From positions 1-64,000 of IMG/VR virus record IMGVR_UViG_3300030329_001736: DNA of 64,000 nucleotides; one strand, written 5' to 3'. This document shows positions 1-7,699 of the stretch, one piece after another. The notes below the pieces were generated by a model. That model did no database searches. It worked only from the letters and a program-made list of their open reading frames with translations, and was not told the origin of the DNA. The position numbers were made by a program, and so were the translations under genes. This DNA comes from a virus. Each line of letters opens with the position of its first letter. The first letter of the stretch is position 1.

Positions 1-942
1 GGTAAAGTTCTTACGCTCGGCAGCGATGCTGGTAGCACACAGACGGCGATAAAATCTACGGGTCAGGAACGCATCAGGATTGACGACTCGGGCCGGGTTG
101 GGATTGGGACAAGTTCGCCAGATGCTAACTCAAAACTCGACGTTAATGGTCAAGTCATTGTACGCAACACTGGTGCTGGTGTGGATACGACTCCCGGCGG
201 TCAATACGGATTTTATATCCAGCCAGATAGCGGCGGTAACGTCAATTTGATGTCGTACAGCGGGGGCGGAGGCACTCAACTCAGGTTCTACACTAACGCC
301 GGTGCCGGTTCTGCTGCGGCAGAGCGCATGTCGATCAACTCCGCTGGCGCAGTTACGGTCCAAGGGGCGTTGTCCGCTGCCAATTTTAAAATCAACGGCG
401 CGCAAGGCAGCGATGGGCAGGTGCTAACGTCCACGGGTTCTGGAGTTGCATGGGAAGACGCAAGCGGTGGTGGTGGAGGTGGAGCCACATACGACGTAAT
501 CTATGCAGGAACGACGCCTTCTACGTCTACTTATATTGATTGTAACGGATATAAGTATATCAAGTGTATTGGGTTTATAACCAGTAACGCTTCAAACTCG
601 GGAGTAGGTGTATATACAAACACCTCTGGTGGCACAGTATCTTCGTCTCAAGGATATTGGTATCGAATTCAAGGGGGCAATACTAATGGTGTTACATATG
701 GTTCGTACAGTCCCTCTTCTGGGCAGGGTTATTTCGGGCACAACTCGACTGCCGATTATGTACTTACCACCGCTGAAGTGTTCGGTTTAGGCACTTCAAC
801 CCAGACGTTTCACAATACGGCCTGGGTTAAATCAGCCGGTACTATGATAGGACACTGGACCGGGAAAACTGCCTCCAGCTCATTAAGATATATTAAACCC
901 CATATGAGTTTCACTACATTCTACGTTATAGGAGTCAAGTAA
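1..942 (+). CDS. tail fibre, C-terminal part (5' end cut by window)
   Basis: The frame is open from base 1 to the stop at 940-942, so the gene begins outside the window and the GTG at 181 is not its start. The protein opens with the VGIGTSSP-type repeats of beta-rich phage fibres, has a glycine-rich linker (GGGGGG) near residue 160, and ends in a compact domain likely to be the receptor-binding tip. Its first 45 or so residues align with residues about 1085-1130 of the second fibre (38055-42182); both have LTLGSDAGS, TAIKS, RVGIGTS and PD in the same order. The tips then differ completely. It is followed without a gap by tail accessory genes. The fibre identity is well supported; the receptor is unknown. 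Confidence 0.85.
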   Translation, partial: GKVLTLGSDAGSTQTAIKSTGQERIRIDDSGRVGIGTSSPDANSKLDVNGQVIVRNTGAGVDTTPGGQYGFYIQPDSGGNVNLMSYSGGGGTQLRFYTNAGAGSAAAERMSINSAGAVTVQGALSAANFKINGAQGSDGQVLTSTGSGVAWEDASGGGGGGATYDVIYAGTTPSTSTYIDCNGYKYIKCIGFITSNASNSGVGVYTNTSGGTVSSSQGYWYRIQGGNTNGVTYGSYSPSSGQGYFGHNSTADYVLTTAEVFGLGTSTQTFHNTAWVKSAGTMIGHWTGKTASSSLRYIKPHMSFTTFYVIGVK

Positions 943-1313
943 TGAGTACAGAAACGCTCGGCGTCTATAAGGTCGGAGATGAATGGAGTTTTGTAAAAGG
1001 TCCGGGTATAGAAGAGGTGTTAGCTAATGAAAATAGCGATGAATCCTTTATCTCTACCCTTACCTATACCGGAGAAGTTGATAATATCCAGTTCGACTTA
1101 ATCACGGTTAATGCAGACGAAACATTAACTTACAACCAAGATGAACACGATAAGAGGCTTGATTCTTTTAGGGAAACATATGCGGATAAACGGCGTGAAG
1201 ATTATCCTCCAATTGGCGACCAGCTAGACATGATCTACCACGCTGGTCAAGGCGGTGATGAGTTCCAAGCAGCAATCAAAGCTGTTAAGGATGCACACCC
1301 AAAGCCTTCGTAA
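942..1313 (+). CDS. probable fibre assembly/accessory protein
   Basis: This 123-residue protein starts on the ATG that overlaps the fibre stop by one base (TAATG), so translation is probably coupled to the fibre. Its C-terminal half contains RREDYPPIGDQLDMIYH. The element YPPIGDQLDM is typical of small phage tail-fibre accessory or chaperone-like proteins encoded just after fibres. No signal peptide or membrane segment is visible. Placement between two fibre-type genes supports a role in fibre folding or attachment. That role is inferred from position and motif, not from a diagnosed catalytic or binding site. Confidence 0.7.
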   Translation: MSTETLGVYKVGDEWSFVKGPGIEEVLANENSDESFISTLTYTGEVDNIQFDLITVNADETLTYNQDEHDKRLDSFRETYADKRREDYPPIGDQLDMIYHAGQGGDEFQAAIKAVKDAHPKPS

Positions 1314-1354
1314 TAACTTAAACTTTGTAACCCAAGATAAGGATTAAAAAACAA

Positions 1355-1684
1355 ATGAGTACGACCTACGCATGGACATTCGACCTGCAAACCGCGACCT
1401 CTCCGGTCGATGGTAAAGATGACGTAATCAAGGAAATCCATTGGCGGTTTGTCGCCACCACTGACGATGACCCGCCACTTGCACCTAACGTGTATAGCAG
1501 CGTTGCACTTGGCGATCCTGACGACAGTTTTGTCGCATTTAACGATGTAACCAAAGAGATGTGCAGGGATTGGGTTCTTGCAGCTTGCGGCAAAACGGAA
1601 GACGAACTCATAGCTATGCTTGACCGACAAATTGCAGCAATTAAAACTCCTGCCCTGGCATCTAAAGTTCCTAGTAGTTGGTAA
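1355..1684 (+). CDS. small tail-region protein, DUF7936-like
   Basis: The protein has 109 residues. It resembles the product of 44403-44732 along its length: a hydrophobic strand ending TFDLQT/EALDC, then K-D-x-V with IHWRF or VHWRC, then F-x-F/D-D-x-TK-E/D-x-C/V-x-x-W-V, and a final Gln/Ile-rich helix ending near PSSW/LPWS. Small proteins of this type sit beside fibres in many marine phages; their role is unknown. Having one copy after each of the two fibre loci shows that the loci are equivalent alternatives. The start is the ATG at 1355 after an A-rich leader with a weak AAGGA. Confidence 0.7.
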   Translation: MSTTYAWTFDLQTATSPVDGKDDVIKEIHWRFVATTDDDPPLAPNVYSSVALGDPDDSFVAFNDVTKEMCRDWVLAACGKTEDELIAMLDRQIAAIKTPALASKVPSSW

Positions 1685-1699
1685 TAGGAGAAAAAGGTA

Positions 1700-2572
1700 A
1701 TGGCGTTAACTAAAGTTACCAAAGATGTCTTAGGAGACAATGAAGTCGGCGCGGCGCATATTTCAGACAACTCCGTGAACTCTAGCGAGCTTGCAGACAA
1801 CGCTGTTACCTCTAGTAAAATTTCTGCAAACGCTGTTACCTCTAGTAAAATTTCTGCAAACGCTGTTACCGAGAGCAAAATTGCCAACAACTCTGTGAGC
1901 GGACAGAAAATCGCGATGGGCAGTGACGCCCAAGGCGATATCCTGTTCCGTGGGGCGAGCGGCTACGAGAGGTTGGCGAAGGGTGCCGCTGGACAAAAAC
2001 TCCAAATGAACAGCGGTGCAACCGCTCCAGAGTGGGCCGATGACAGCACATATCGGGCCGGGGAGGTCATCGAAGAAATTGCGCTCATTCAAAACGGTTC
2101 TAGCCAGACAGTTTTGAGCGGGACATATACCGCCGGAAACGTCACTGTGAAACAAGAACCCGGCGACACCTACGTCGATATGACTGGGAGTTCCATCAGC
2201 TATACACCGCCGTCATCTGCGTCACGGGTAGTCTACTCGTTGATTTTTTATGCGTCATACGCGAGCGGCGCGACCTCAATTGCTCATTTCAGACTTTATC
2301 TTGATAGCAATGAGGTGACGCGGGCACGCACATCATTCGGCGGTACTTACTTTGAAGGCGTGTATAACATCAGTTGGCCCTTTGAAATTGGAGGCTCTGC
2401 TAACACAACGACCGGGAAAGTTGCAAGCTGGTCGTCCGCAAAACAAATCAAGGTGCAGACGCGCAGGTCTTCGTCCAGTTATCCAATGAGGTTGCACGAA
2501 ACGTACAACTGGGATTCTTCTCCCAGCACGAACCTCCATCCACCAATCATTAACATTCGGGCAATCAAATGA
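1700..2572 (+). CDS. short tail fibre/appendage protein with 10-residue repeats
   Basis: The protein has 290 residues. After a short N-terminal segment it has about five 10-residue repeats of the form NAVTSSKISA (about residues 25-75). This pattern is typical of trimeric fibre shafts in marine phages. A linker with GDILFRGASGYERL and a compact beta-rich C-terminal domain ending NLHPPIINIRAIK follow. GGAGAAAAAGG at 1685-1695 serves as ribosome binding site. The stop overlaps the start of the downstream holin (ATGA). It could be an accessory adhesin attached to the main fibre. The DNA under the repeats is itself tandemly repeated (see the repeat at 1771-1890). Confidence 0.75.
   Translation: MALTKVTKDVLGDNEVGAAHISDNSVNSSELADNAVTSSKISANAVTSSKISANAVTESKIANNSVSGQKIAMGSDAQGDILFRGASGYERLAKGAAGQKLQMNSGATAPEWADDSTYRAGEVIEEIALIQNGSSQTVLSGTYTAGNVTVKQEPGDTYVDMTGSSISYTPPSSASRVVYSLIFYASYASGATSIAHFRLYLDSNEVTRARTSFGGTYFEGVYNISWPFEIGGSANTTTGKVASWSSAKQIKVQTRRSSSSYPMRLHETYNWDSSPSTNLHPPIINIRAIK
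1771..1890 (+). repeat. 30-bp in-frame tandem repeat in fibre gene
   Basis: A 30-base unit occurs twice without a mismatch at 1801-1830 and 1831-1860. Diverged copies flank it at 1771-1800 and 1861-1890. The unit encodes NAVTSSKISA in frame, so gain or loss of units would change fibre length by ten residues without a frameshift. Confidence 0.9.
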
Positions 2573-2724
2573 CCGATCCCAAAGCAATCACTGATTTAGC
2601 CGCCGCTGGAACAGGGTTGGCTACTGTATTCAGTTGGCTACCAGAGGTCGCAGCTTTATTCACAATTGTTTGGTATTTGTGGCGTTTCTTTGAGAAGATT
2701 AAAGATAAATGGTTAAAAAACTAG
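2569..2724 (+). CDS. small holin, T7 gp17.5-like (51 aa)
   Basis: This 51-residue protein starts with ATG inside ATGA, overlapping the stop of the upstream fibre gene. The sequence runs MTDPKAITDLAAAGTG, then a hydrophobic stretch through FSWLPEVAALFTIVWYLWRF, and ends in a charged tail EKIKDKWLKN. This matches small class II holins of T7-like phages, which sit in the inner membrane and time lysis. It lies in the expected place between the fibre genes and the terminase. Its last 16 bases overlap the next gene. A second holin-type protein is encoded at 3449-3847, so division of labour between the two is possible. Confidence 0.75.
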   Translation: MTDPKAITDLAAAGTGLATVFSWLPEVAALFTIVWYLWRFFEKIKDKWLKN

Positions 2725-3017
2725 CAGCGTTCTCAGCAGCATTTCTACTGTTGATGTTCTCATGTAGCTGCACAAGTTACGCACAAGTAGCATGTGGCCC
2801 TCGCACAGACGTTGTTAAAAGGCTTGCCGAAAAATATCAAGAACTCCAAGTAGCAATGGGACTTAGTGTCACTGGTAAACTTGTAGAAGTCTTTGTTTCA
2901 AAGGAGGGTGCTTTTACAGTCCTTTTGTCAGAACCTAACGGCAAGTCTTGCATAGCAACAACAGGTCACAATTGGGTTACTGAAGGCTTTCCAGAGGTGC
3001 CGAAAGTTGGAACTTGA
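2709..3017 (+). CDS. small exported protein of lysis region
   Basis: The protein has 102 residues. The N-terminus is a clear export signal: MVKKLAAFSAAFLLLMFSCSCTSYAQ, with Cys residues near 19-21 that could form a lipobox and an AQ/V boundary that could be cleaved by signal peptidase I. The mature part has two further Cys residues and the motif GKSCIATTGHNW. The gene overlaps the holin by 16 bases and the next gene by 11 bases, so it belongs to the lysis cassette. It could act as an outer-membrane spanin subunit or a periplasmic lysis factor. Function is inferred from position and signal only. Confidence 0.65.
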   Translation: MVKKLAAFSAAFLLLMFSCSCTSYAQVACGPRTDVVKRLAEKYQELQVAMGLSVTGKLVEVFVSKEGAFTVLLSEPNGKSCIATTGHNWVTEGFPEVPKVGT

Positions 3018-3354
3018 TGTAAGGTTGTTGGTCACTCTAGGCGGCATGGCAGTCAGCGTGATCAGTAGTTTTGTTGTGGTTAAAACTAAACTTCAGCAAG
3101 TAGAAAAAGACATTAATGAGACATTCAACCGTATTTCTGGTCTAGATACTCGTCTAGATATTAACGATAAAAATACAGAAGTTACTAAACAAAGACTTGG
3201 TGTATTGGTCAGTATGATGTCTCCAGAGACTATGGAGAAACGTCATAGAGAAACTGAAAGAATGCAAGTGACTATTGATACTTTAGTCTCTGATGTTTCC
3301 TCATTAAAGAAGATGCATAATGGGGCGCACCCTGTAATCAAAGGTGGAAAATGA
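3007..3354 (+). CDS. membrane-anchored coiled-coil protein of lysis region
   Basis: A TTG start at 3007, preceded by GAGGTG at 2993-2998, gives 115 residues. The first in-frame ATG (3046) would cut into the membrane helix. Residues about 5-25 form a single hydrophobic segment (LLVTLGGMAVSVISSFVVV). A long charged coiled coil follows, and the protein ends SSLKKMHNGAHPVIKGGK. The layout is that of an inner-membrane spanin (Rz-like) or a related stalk protein. The phage B protein at 60127-60498 has the same architecture and a similar ending, VVLQHMHNGKHPP. The conserved MHNGxHP tail suggests one family with a shared partner. Confidence 0.65.
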   Translation: MELDVRLLVTLGGMAVSVISSFVVVKTKLQQVEKDINETFNRISGLDTRLDINDKNTEVTKQRLGVLVSMMSPETMEKRHRETERMQVTIDTLVSDVSSLKKMHNGAHPVIKGGK

Positions 3355-3452
3355 AGTATGTAGAAGAGTTCTTTGATTATCTGTATTTCAAAATGTTTAA
3401 GAAGAAGCCTGGGGATGACATACCTAAATATCTATCGGGTAAGGGAAAATGA
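3351..3452 (+). CDS. 33-aa hypothetical protein
   Basis: The ATG at 3351 overlaps the previous stop (ATGA), and the stop overlaps the next ATG in the same way. This gives a 33-residue peptide, MKYVEEFFDYLYFKMFKKKP followed by GDDIPKYLSGKGK. It has an aromatic amphipathic N-terminal half and a basic middle. AAAGGTGG just upstream fits a ribosome binding site. The precise four-base overlaps on both sides are the main evidence that it is translated. Its function is unknown, and position suggests a lysis accessory peptide. Confidence 0.55.
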   Translation: MKYVEEFFDYLYFKMFKKKPGDDIPKYLSGKGK

Positions 3453-3847
3453 TTGGACTTGTAACTAGCCTTCTACCTGTTGTCGGAAATGTACTAGATA
3501 GAGTACTTCCTGACACAGTTGAGAAGGACCGTGTAAAAGCAGAGCTACACTCTCAGATGCTTCAACACAGCGCGTCTATTGAGAAGGCTGCTGCTGATGT
3601 TGTGATTGCAGAAGCCAAAGGAGAAAGTTGGATTCAGCGGTCATGGCGTCCAATTACCATGATGTCTTTTGTCACAATAATCATAAACAATTACATTGCA
3701 GTTCCTTGGTTACAGACGCTTGGATATCCTGCTGTATCCCTAGAAGTCCCACCGGATATGTGGACTCTCCTTCAAATTGGTCTTGGAGGGTACATCGTGA
3801 GTCGCGGGGCAGAAAAGGGTATTAAGAACTGGAAGGATAAACCTTGA
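3449..3847 (+). CDS. 3TM-type holin family protein
   Basis: The protein has 132 residues. An N-terminal hydrophobic segment (IGLVTSLLPVVGNVLDRVLP) is followed by a charged helix, the signature ESWIQRSWRPITMMSF, and two further hydrophobic stretches (about residues 65-90 and 105-120). SWIQRSWRPITM is characteristic of the Holin_3TMs family. The protein should insert in the inner membrane and contribute to lysis. The ATG overlaps the upstream peptide gene, and the stop overlaps the TTG start of the small terminase, so the whole run 2569-4059 is translationally coupled. Confidence 0.8.
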   Translation: MIGLVTSLLPVVGNVLDRVLPDTVEKDRVKAELHSQMLQHSASIEKAAADVVIAEAKGESWIQRSWRPITMMSFVTIIINNYIAVPWLQTLGYPAVSLEVPPDMWTLLQIGLGGYIVSRGAEKGIKNWKDKP

Positions 3848-4059
3848 AGACGCCAGAAGAGCTATTAGCAGATTTACACTCAGAGGTCGCTAAAGACCTC
3901 CTCAACAGAGTTAAGAGTGGGGAAGCCTCAAGTCAGGAACTTTCTGTTGCTGTGCGATTCCTAAAGGACAACAACATTGAGGCTCAGATGACTGAAAATA
4001 GCCCATTAGCACACCTGGTGGACTCATTACCCATATTTGATGACGAAAAACTGCACTAA
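3844..4059 (+). CDS. terS: terminase small subunit, T7 gp18-like
   Basis: The protein has 71 residues and starts with TTG at 3844, overlapping the holin stop. KTPEELLADLHSEVAKDLLNRVKSGEASSQELSVAVRFLKDN is the usual helical segment of T7-like DNA maturase A. The acidic end FDDEKLH probably contacts the large subunit. The small subunit recognises concatemeric phage DNA for packaging. Direct placement before the large terminase, with a 20-base overlap, supports the call. It is unrelated in sequence to the Terminase_2-type small subunit of phage B (60598-61074). Confidence 0.8.
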   Translation: MKTPEELLADLHSEVAKDLLNRVKSGEASSQELSVAVRFLKDNNIEAQMTENSPLAHLVDSLPIFDDEKLH

Positions 4060-5845
4060 AAACCCCGAAATGCCCGCTAAGGCCCCTAGGAAGCCCACGC
4101 AGAAGAATAAGGGTGTTTCTGGGGGCAGGGTAGCCAAGGCATCGAAGAAGGCTACTCAGGAACGCTCTGAGGAGTCTGTTTCAGAAGATTTCAGGATGTT
4201 TCTCTTCTTGATCTGGAAACATCTCAGTTTACCACCCCCAACTCCGGTACAGTACAACATTGCAACCTATCTACAACATGGTCCAAAGCGATCTTGCGTA
4301 CAAGCATTTCGAGGAGTCGGTAAATCGTGGATTACCTCCGCATTTACGTTATGGACTCTCTACAGAAACCCCGAGACGAAAATACTCGTTGTCAGTGCGT
4401 CTAAGGAAAGAGCGGATGCATTTTCGACGTTTACTCTCAGACTTATTTCAGAGGTGCCATTTCTCAAGCACCTAAAACCCAAAGAAGAACAGAGAAGCTC
4501 CAAGATTGCCTTTGATGTAGGACCGGCAAAAGCCGCTCATGCCCCCAGTGTCAAATCTGTGGGAATCACAGGACAGCTAACAGGCTCCCGTGGCGACCTG
4601 ATCATCGCTGATGACGTTGAAGTTCCCAATAACAGTGCAACACAGCAGATGCGAGACAAGCTCAGTGAGCAAGTCAAGGAGTTTGACGCTGTGTTAAGCC
4701 CTGGGGGACGTATAATCTACTTAGGAACCCCTCAGACTGAAGACAGCCTGTATCAGGCACTGTCTGACCGTGGGTATGACCTGAGGGTTTGGCCCGCATT
4801 AAAACCTAGTGCCAAGGAAGAGGCGCAGTATGGGAATATGCTGGCTGATTTCATAAGTGATCTGCCAATGGAACCGGGTGATCCCACCGATCCTCTCAGG
4901 TTTGACACTGAAGACCTACTGGAACGCAAGGCATCCTACGGTAAAGCTGGGTTTGCCCTACAGTTCATGTTGAATACCCAGTTATCTGATGTTGAAAGGT
5001 ATCCGCTGAAGGTCAGGGATATCCTGTTCATGGCGTGTGACAAGACACTGGCACCCATGAAGATTGGCTGGGGGCCTGATGAGGACAGGCGGCTGAATAG
5101 TCTGCCTAACACAGCCATGAATGGGGATTACATGTATGCCCCCATGCATATCGACAGGGAACATGTGTCTGAATACACAGGGTCAGTCATGGCTATTGAC
5201 CCCTCAGGCAGAGGTCAAGATGAGACAGGGTACGCTGTGGTCAAGATGCTCAATGGGTATCTGTTTGTTGTAGCCTGTGGGGGACTCAAGGGGGGCTATG
5301 ATGACCAGACGTTACAGACACTGGCTGGACTTGCTAAGAGTCACTCAGTGAATTCTGTGATTGTCGAGAGCAACTTCGGTGATGGGATGTACACCAAACT
5401 GCTGATCCCTGTGATGAACAAGATACACAGGGTGATGATTGAAGAGGTGAGGCACAGTCAGCAGAAAGAGAAGCGCATCATAGACACCATAGAGCCTGTG
5501 GTAGCCAGACATAAGCTGGTGATCGATCCCAGTGTGGTCGAAGAGGACTACAGGAGTGCCCAGAAGTACGACCAGTCTGTCAGACTCAGTAAACAACTGA
5601 TCTACCAGATGACCAGGGTTACCTATGAACGTGGAGCCCTGAGACATGACGATAGGCTTGATGCATTGTCCATGGCTGTTGGCTACTGGGTAGAACAGAT
5701 GGCTAGAGATGAATCACTGGGTATATCAGAAGAGAGAGATAAGGCTTTGCAAGCTGAACTGGATGACTTTGCTGATATGGTGAGAAACCCAATGGTGAAC
5801 AGGAAACAAAACCAGCATACAAGACCACTGGTCTGGATGAATTAA
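4040..5845 (+). CDS. terL: terminase large subunit (DNA maturase B)
   Basis: This is the packaging ATPase and nuclease that fills the prohead. After a basic leader of about 45 residues it has Walker A FRGVGKSW (about residue 90), Walker B LIIADDVE (about 186), and a nuclease domain opening with AIDPSGRGQDETGY (about 383). A later acidic site is RHDDRLDALSMAV. Length, about 601 residues, matches T7 gp19. The frame also opens with TTG at 4037; I chose the ATG at 4040, while the ATG at 4070 would remove only ten residues. It is the last gene of the phage A right end, and no gene follows for about 660 bases. Confidence 0.93.
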   Translation: MTKNCTKNPEMPAKAPRKPTQKNKGVSGGRVAKASKKATQERSEESVSEDFRMFLFLIWKHLSLPPPTPVQYNIATYLQHGPKRSCVQAFRGVGKSWITSAFTLWTLYRNPETKILVVSASKERADAFSTFTLRLISEVPFLKHLKPKEEQRSSKIAFDVGPAKAAHAPSVKSVGITGQLTGSRGDLIIADDVEVPNNSATQQMRDKLSEQVKEFDAVLSPGGRIIYLGTPQTEDSLYQALSDRGYDLRVWPALKPSAKEEAQYGNMLADFISDLPMEPGDPTDPLRFDTEDLLERKASYGKAGFALQFMLNTQLSDVERYPLKVRDILFMACDKTLAPMKIGWGPDEDRRLNSLPNTAMNGDYMYAPMHIDREHVSEYTGSVMAIDPSGRGQDETGYAVVKMLNGYLFVVACGGLKGGYDDQTLQTLAGLAKSHSVNSVIVESNFGDGMYTKLLIPVMNKIHRVMIEEVRHSQQKEKRIIDTIEPVVARHKLVIDPSVVEEDYRSAQKYDQSVRLSKQLIYQMTRVTYERGALRHDDRLDALSMAVGYWVEQMARDESLGISEERDKALQAELDDFADMVRNPMVNRKQNQHTRPLVWMN

Positions 5846-5866
5846 TATGGTGCCATACTAGAAGGA
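5843..5866 (+). promoter_or_regulatory. phage RNA polymerase promoter, right-end copy
   Basis: The segment GGTGCCATACTAGAAG matches the SP6 promoter core GGTGACACTATAGAAG at 12 of 16 positions, and TAAT stands upstream as in the T7 promoter. The predicted start is G5861. It lies just after terL, where T7 has its right-end origin promoter. The 12-base core recurs exactly at 8915, 13880 and 24298. Confidence 0.65.
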
Positions 5867-5868
5867 AT

Positions 5869-5894
5869 GGGGGGTTACCTACCTGTATCCCCCC
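5869..5894 (+). other. G6/C6 hairpin next to genome-end region
   Basis: GGGGGG (5869-5874) pairs with CCCCCC (5889-5894) across a 14-base loop. It starts a few bases after the predicted transcription start of the adjacent promoter, so any transcript would begin with this hairpin. No T-run follows, so an ordinary terminator is less likely than a processing or packaging signal. Confidence 0.5.
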
Positions 5895-6120
5895 TAGGGT
5901 AACCTTAGGGTAATACAACTGTCCCCCTCCGGTTGGAACCTAAGGTTACCCCCTTCAATAGGAGTACCCTAGGGTAACCTTAGGGTAGTCAAAGGGTAGC
6001 CAAAGGGTAATCCTAGGGAATGAATATCATTATTCATAACAATGAAGATAAAGACCCCTGGGTAACAGTGACCCGGTGCAGAATCCATAAGACTTGGTTG
6101 TCTGATTAACCTGTAGGGTT
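5892..6120. repeat. GGGTAACC-type repeats at probable genome-end junction
   Basis: A 21-base unit built from CCCTAGGGTAACC and TTAGGGTA occurs exactly at 5892-5912 and 5967-5987. Its core is inverted at 5939-5951 (CCTAAGGTTACCC). Further short copies (AAAGGGTA twice, GGGTAATCCTAGGG, CTGGGTAACAG, GTAGGGTTAC) continue to about 6120. An inverted repeat TGAATA-TCAT-TATTCA lies at 6021-6036. T7 flanks its terminal repeats with arrays of a short CCT-AAAG motif. The position between terL and the early genes suggests the same packaging/end function here. No gene lies between 5846 and 6510. The 6140-6320 part is GC-rich with no gene I can support. Confidence 0.6.
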
Positions 6121-6435
6121 ACATATGTACCGCTTGTATTTTCACTGAAAAATCTCAGGGGGTTGAATTAGCGCGAGCCTTCCCCGCTCCCCCCTTGGCC
6201 CCTCGCGCCGGGGTGTCTGACATTCATTCGTTAGGGGCCCCTCGGGTGCCCTCAGGGCGTCTAGACACAGCGCCCGACACAGCCCCGCCCAGCGGCCCCA
6301 CAATCCCCCCAGATTTACACATTTATTTAACATGTAGGCGAGCCTCAGGGCTCATCCTGTGGTTGATCCAAGGGGGAACCGTTGGGGTGCCCGCTGGTTG
6401 TCTATGTCTGTCCGTTTGTTTTTGTCCCCGTCATT

Positions 6436-6475
6436 TTTTTTATTTTCCCTATTGCAACCCCTGTATAATTGTGAA
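6436..6475 (+). promoter_or_regulatory. sigma70-like early promoter
   Basis: A perfect TATAAT stands at 6464-6469 behind a T-rich stretch, but the -35 element (TATTTT at 17 bases) is weak. The site is 42 bases before the first small early gene, where T7-like phages place the promoters used by the host polymerase before the phage polymerase is made. Confidence 0.5.
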
Positions 6476-6510
6476 TAATGAGCATAGATACAACAAACCG
6501 GGGGCACCTA

Positions 6511-6654
6511 ATGGACGAACTAACCCTGACCGTCTGTCGCTTGACGTTTCTTTTCATCGTGGTTTCGCCGCTGGTGATCATGTTGGGCTTTACGATCCAC
6601 GATATATACCGCCGCGCCAAGGGAAAGCCGCCGTATCACAAGGGGGAATTCTAG
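6511..6654 (+). CDS. 47-aa single-pass membrane early protein
   Basis: The ATG at 6511 follows a GGGGG ribosome binding site (6499-6503). The 47-residue product has one hydrophobic segment at about residues 8-30 (CRLTFLFIVVSPLVIMLGF) and a basic C-terminal tail ending RRAKGKPPYHKGEF. Base composition changes from the AT-rich promoter to a GC-rich coding pattern here. It is the first gene of the early region, and small membrane or host-takeover proteins are common in this position. No family is recognised. From 6655 to 6768 I see no supported gene. Confidence 0.5.
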   Translation: MDELTLTVCRLTFLFIVVSPLVIMLGFTIHDIYRRAKGKPPYHKGEF

Positions 6655-6768
6655 GTGGAGACCGCCGCAAGCCAATAAATCCCCCTACTGATGAGCGGGG
6701 GTGGTCCCCCCGCGAAACAGTCCTGAAATACGGGCTGTCTAGGGAAACTGAACAGAGGGAACTTAGAA

Positions 6769-6945
6769 ATGTTCGACATTGAAACCACGATGCCCGTGCC
6801 CACCAATACCAAGCCCATCGAAACCATTGACCGCGTGACTATCGACGCGCCACCGCCGCGCCACGGGGAAGGGCCTGCCGTTTTCGATTATTGTCTGGCC
6901 GCCGGTCGCGACCGCGTAGGCTTGAGGGGGGATAACTATGCGTAA
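6769..6945 (+). CDS. 58-aa hypothetical early protein
   Basis: The ATG at 6769 is preceded by AGAGGGA. The product (58 residues) begins MFDIETTMPVPTNTKPIETI and ends GRDRVGLRGDNYA. The stop overlaps the next gene's ATG by eight bases, which suggests coupled translation. It contains a proline stretch (DAPPPRHGEGP) and no membrane segment. No family is recognised. Confidence 0.55.
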   Translation: MFDIETTMPVPTNTKPIETIDRVTIDAPPPRHGEGPAVFDYCLAAGRDRVGLRGDNYA

Positions 6946-7699
6946 ATCCCTGCACGTTGTAAGCCTGTTTGATTTTACAGGGGCTGCGCTGGCCCCGTTT
7001 GCAAGCGCCGGTTTCAAGTGTTTTGCCTATGATATTCAGCATGAAGCCCGCGAGTATCCGTGGAAGCTTCCCGCCACGCGGGTAGACAATCTGGGCATTC
7101 GGTACATCCATGCTGATCTAGCCAGCCCCGATTATCTCCAAGCCATCGTGGACAGGCACAAGGGACGCACGCTCTTGTTATCTGCGTTCCCGCCTTGTAC
7201 GGACCTCGCCGCTTCGGGTGCCCGCTGGTGGAAGGCTAAGGCGGCGCGGAACCCGCACTTCCAAGAGGAAGCGGCGGCGATGGCTCGCAATGCAAGCGCG
7301 ATAGGCCGCATGCTCAATTGCCATTGGTATCTGGAAAATCCCATCGGTGCCCTGTCGCGCTTGTGGCGCAAACCTGATTACAAATTCCAGCCTTATGAGT
7401 ATTCCGGCTACATCCCTAAGGCTGATAGTATCCACCCGCTATATCCTGAGTACATCCCAGCGCGCGACCTCTACCGCAAACGCACTTGCATCTGGCATGG
7501 CGGGGGCTTTGTCGTACCGCCTAAGGAACAAGCAGGCGAACCGGTCAGCCTTGTTTATCAGCGCCGCGACCCGCGCAAGGGTGCCAACTTCTCGCCTCAG
7601 GCGGGAAAGCTTGGTGGCACCAGCCAGAAAACCAAAAACATACGCAGCGCCACGCCTAGGGGCTGGTCTAATGCCGTCTATTTGTTTAATTCCATGTAA
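6938..7699 (+). CDS. C5-cytosine-methyltransferase-like protein
   Basis: The protein has 253 residues, with AGGGGGG just before the ATG. It carries a reduced set of C5-methyltransferase motifs in order: LFDFTGAALAPFASAGF and AYDIQH (SAM-binding motif I, about residues 9-35), FPPCTDLAASGARWW (catalytic PPC loop, Cys about residue 87), and WYLENPIGAL (ENP, motif VI-like, about 130). A long target-recognition domain is not evident. The last part, TPRGWSNAVYLFNSM, is where motif X would be. It may methylate or otherwise modify phage DNA to evade restriction. The catalytic Cys and ENP are visible; specificity and actual product are unknown. It is encoded just before the GP88 protein in the early region. 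Confidence 0.7.
   Translation: MRKSLHVVSLFDFTGAALAPFASAGFKCFAYDIQHEAREYPWKLPATRVDNLGIRYIHADLASPDYLQAIVDRHKGRTLLLSAFPPCTDLAASGARWWKAKAARNPHFQEEAAAMARNASAIGRMLNCHWYLENPIGALSRLWRKPDYKFQPYEYSGYIPKADSIHPLYPEYIPARDLYRKRTCIWHGGGFVVPPKEQAGEPVSLVYQRRDPRKGANFSPQAGKLGGTSQKTKNIRSATPRGWSNAVYLFNSM

Noticed and set aside
181-942. GTG at 181 as start of the first gene
   Set aside because: The frame is open to base 1 and the upstream part aligns with the inside of the second fibre, so the gene is merely cut by the window.
6195-6782. 195-residue open frame across the region after the end repeats
   Set aside because: The translation is rich in Pro/Ser/Arg without domain-like pattern, spans the AT-rich promoter and overlaps the better supported small gene at 6511. 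It is probably an accidental frame in GC-rich sequence.
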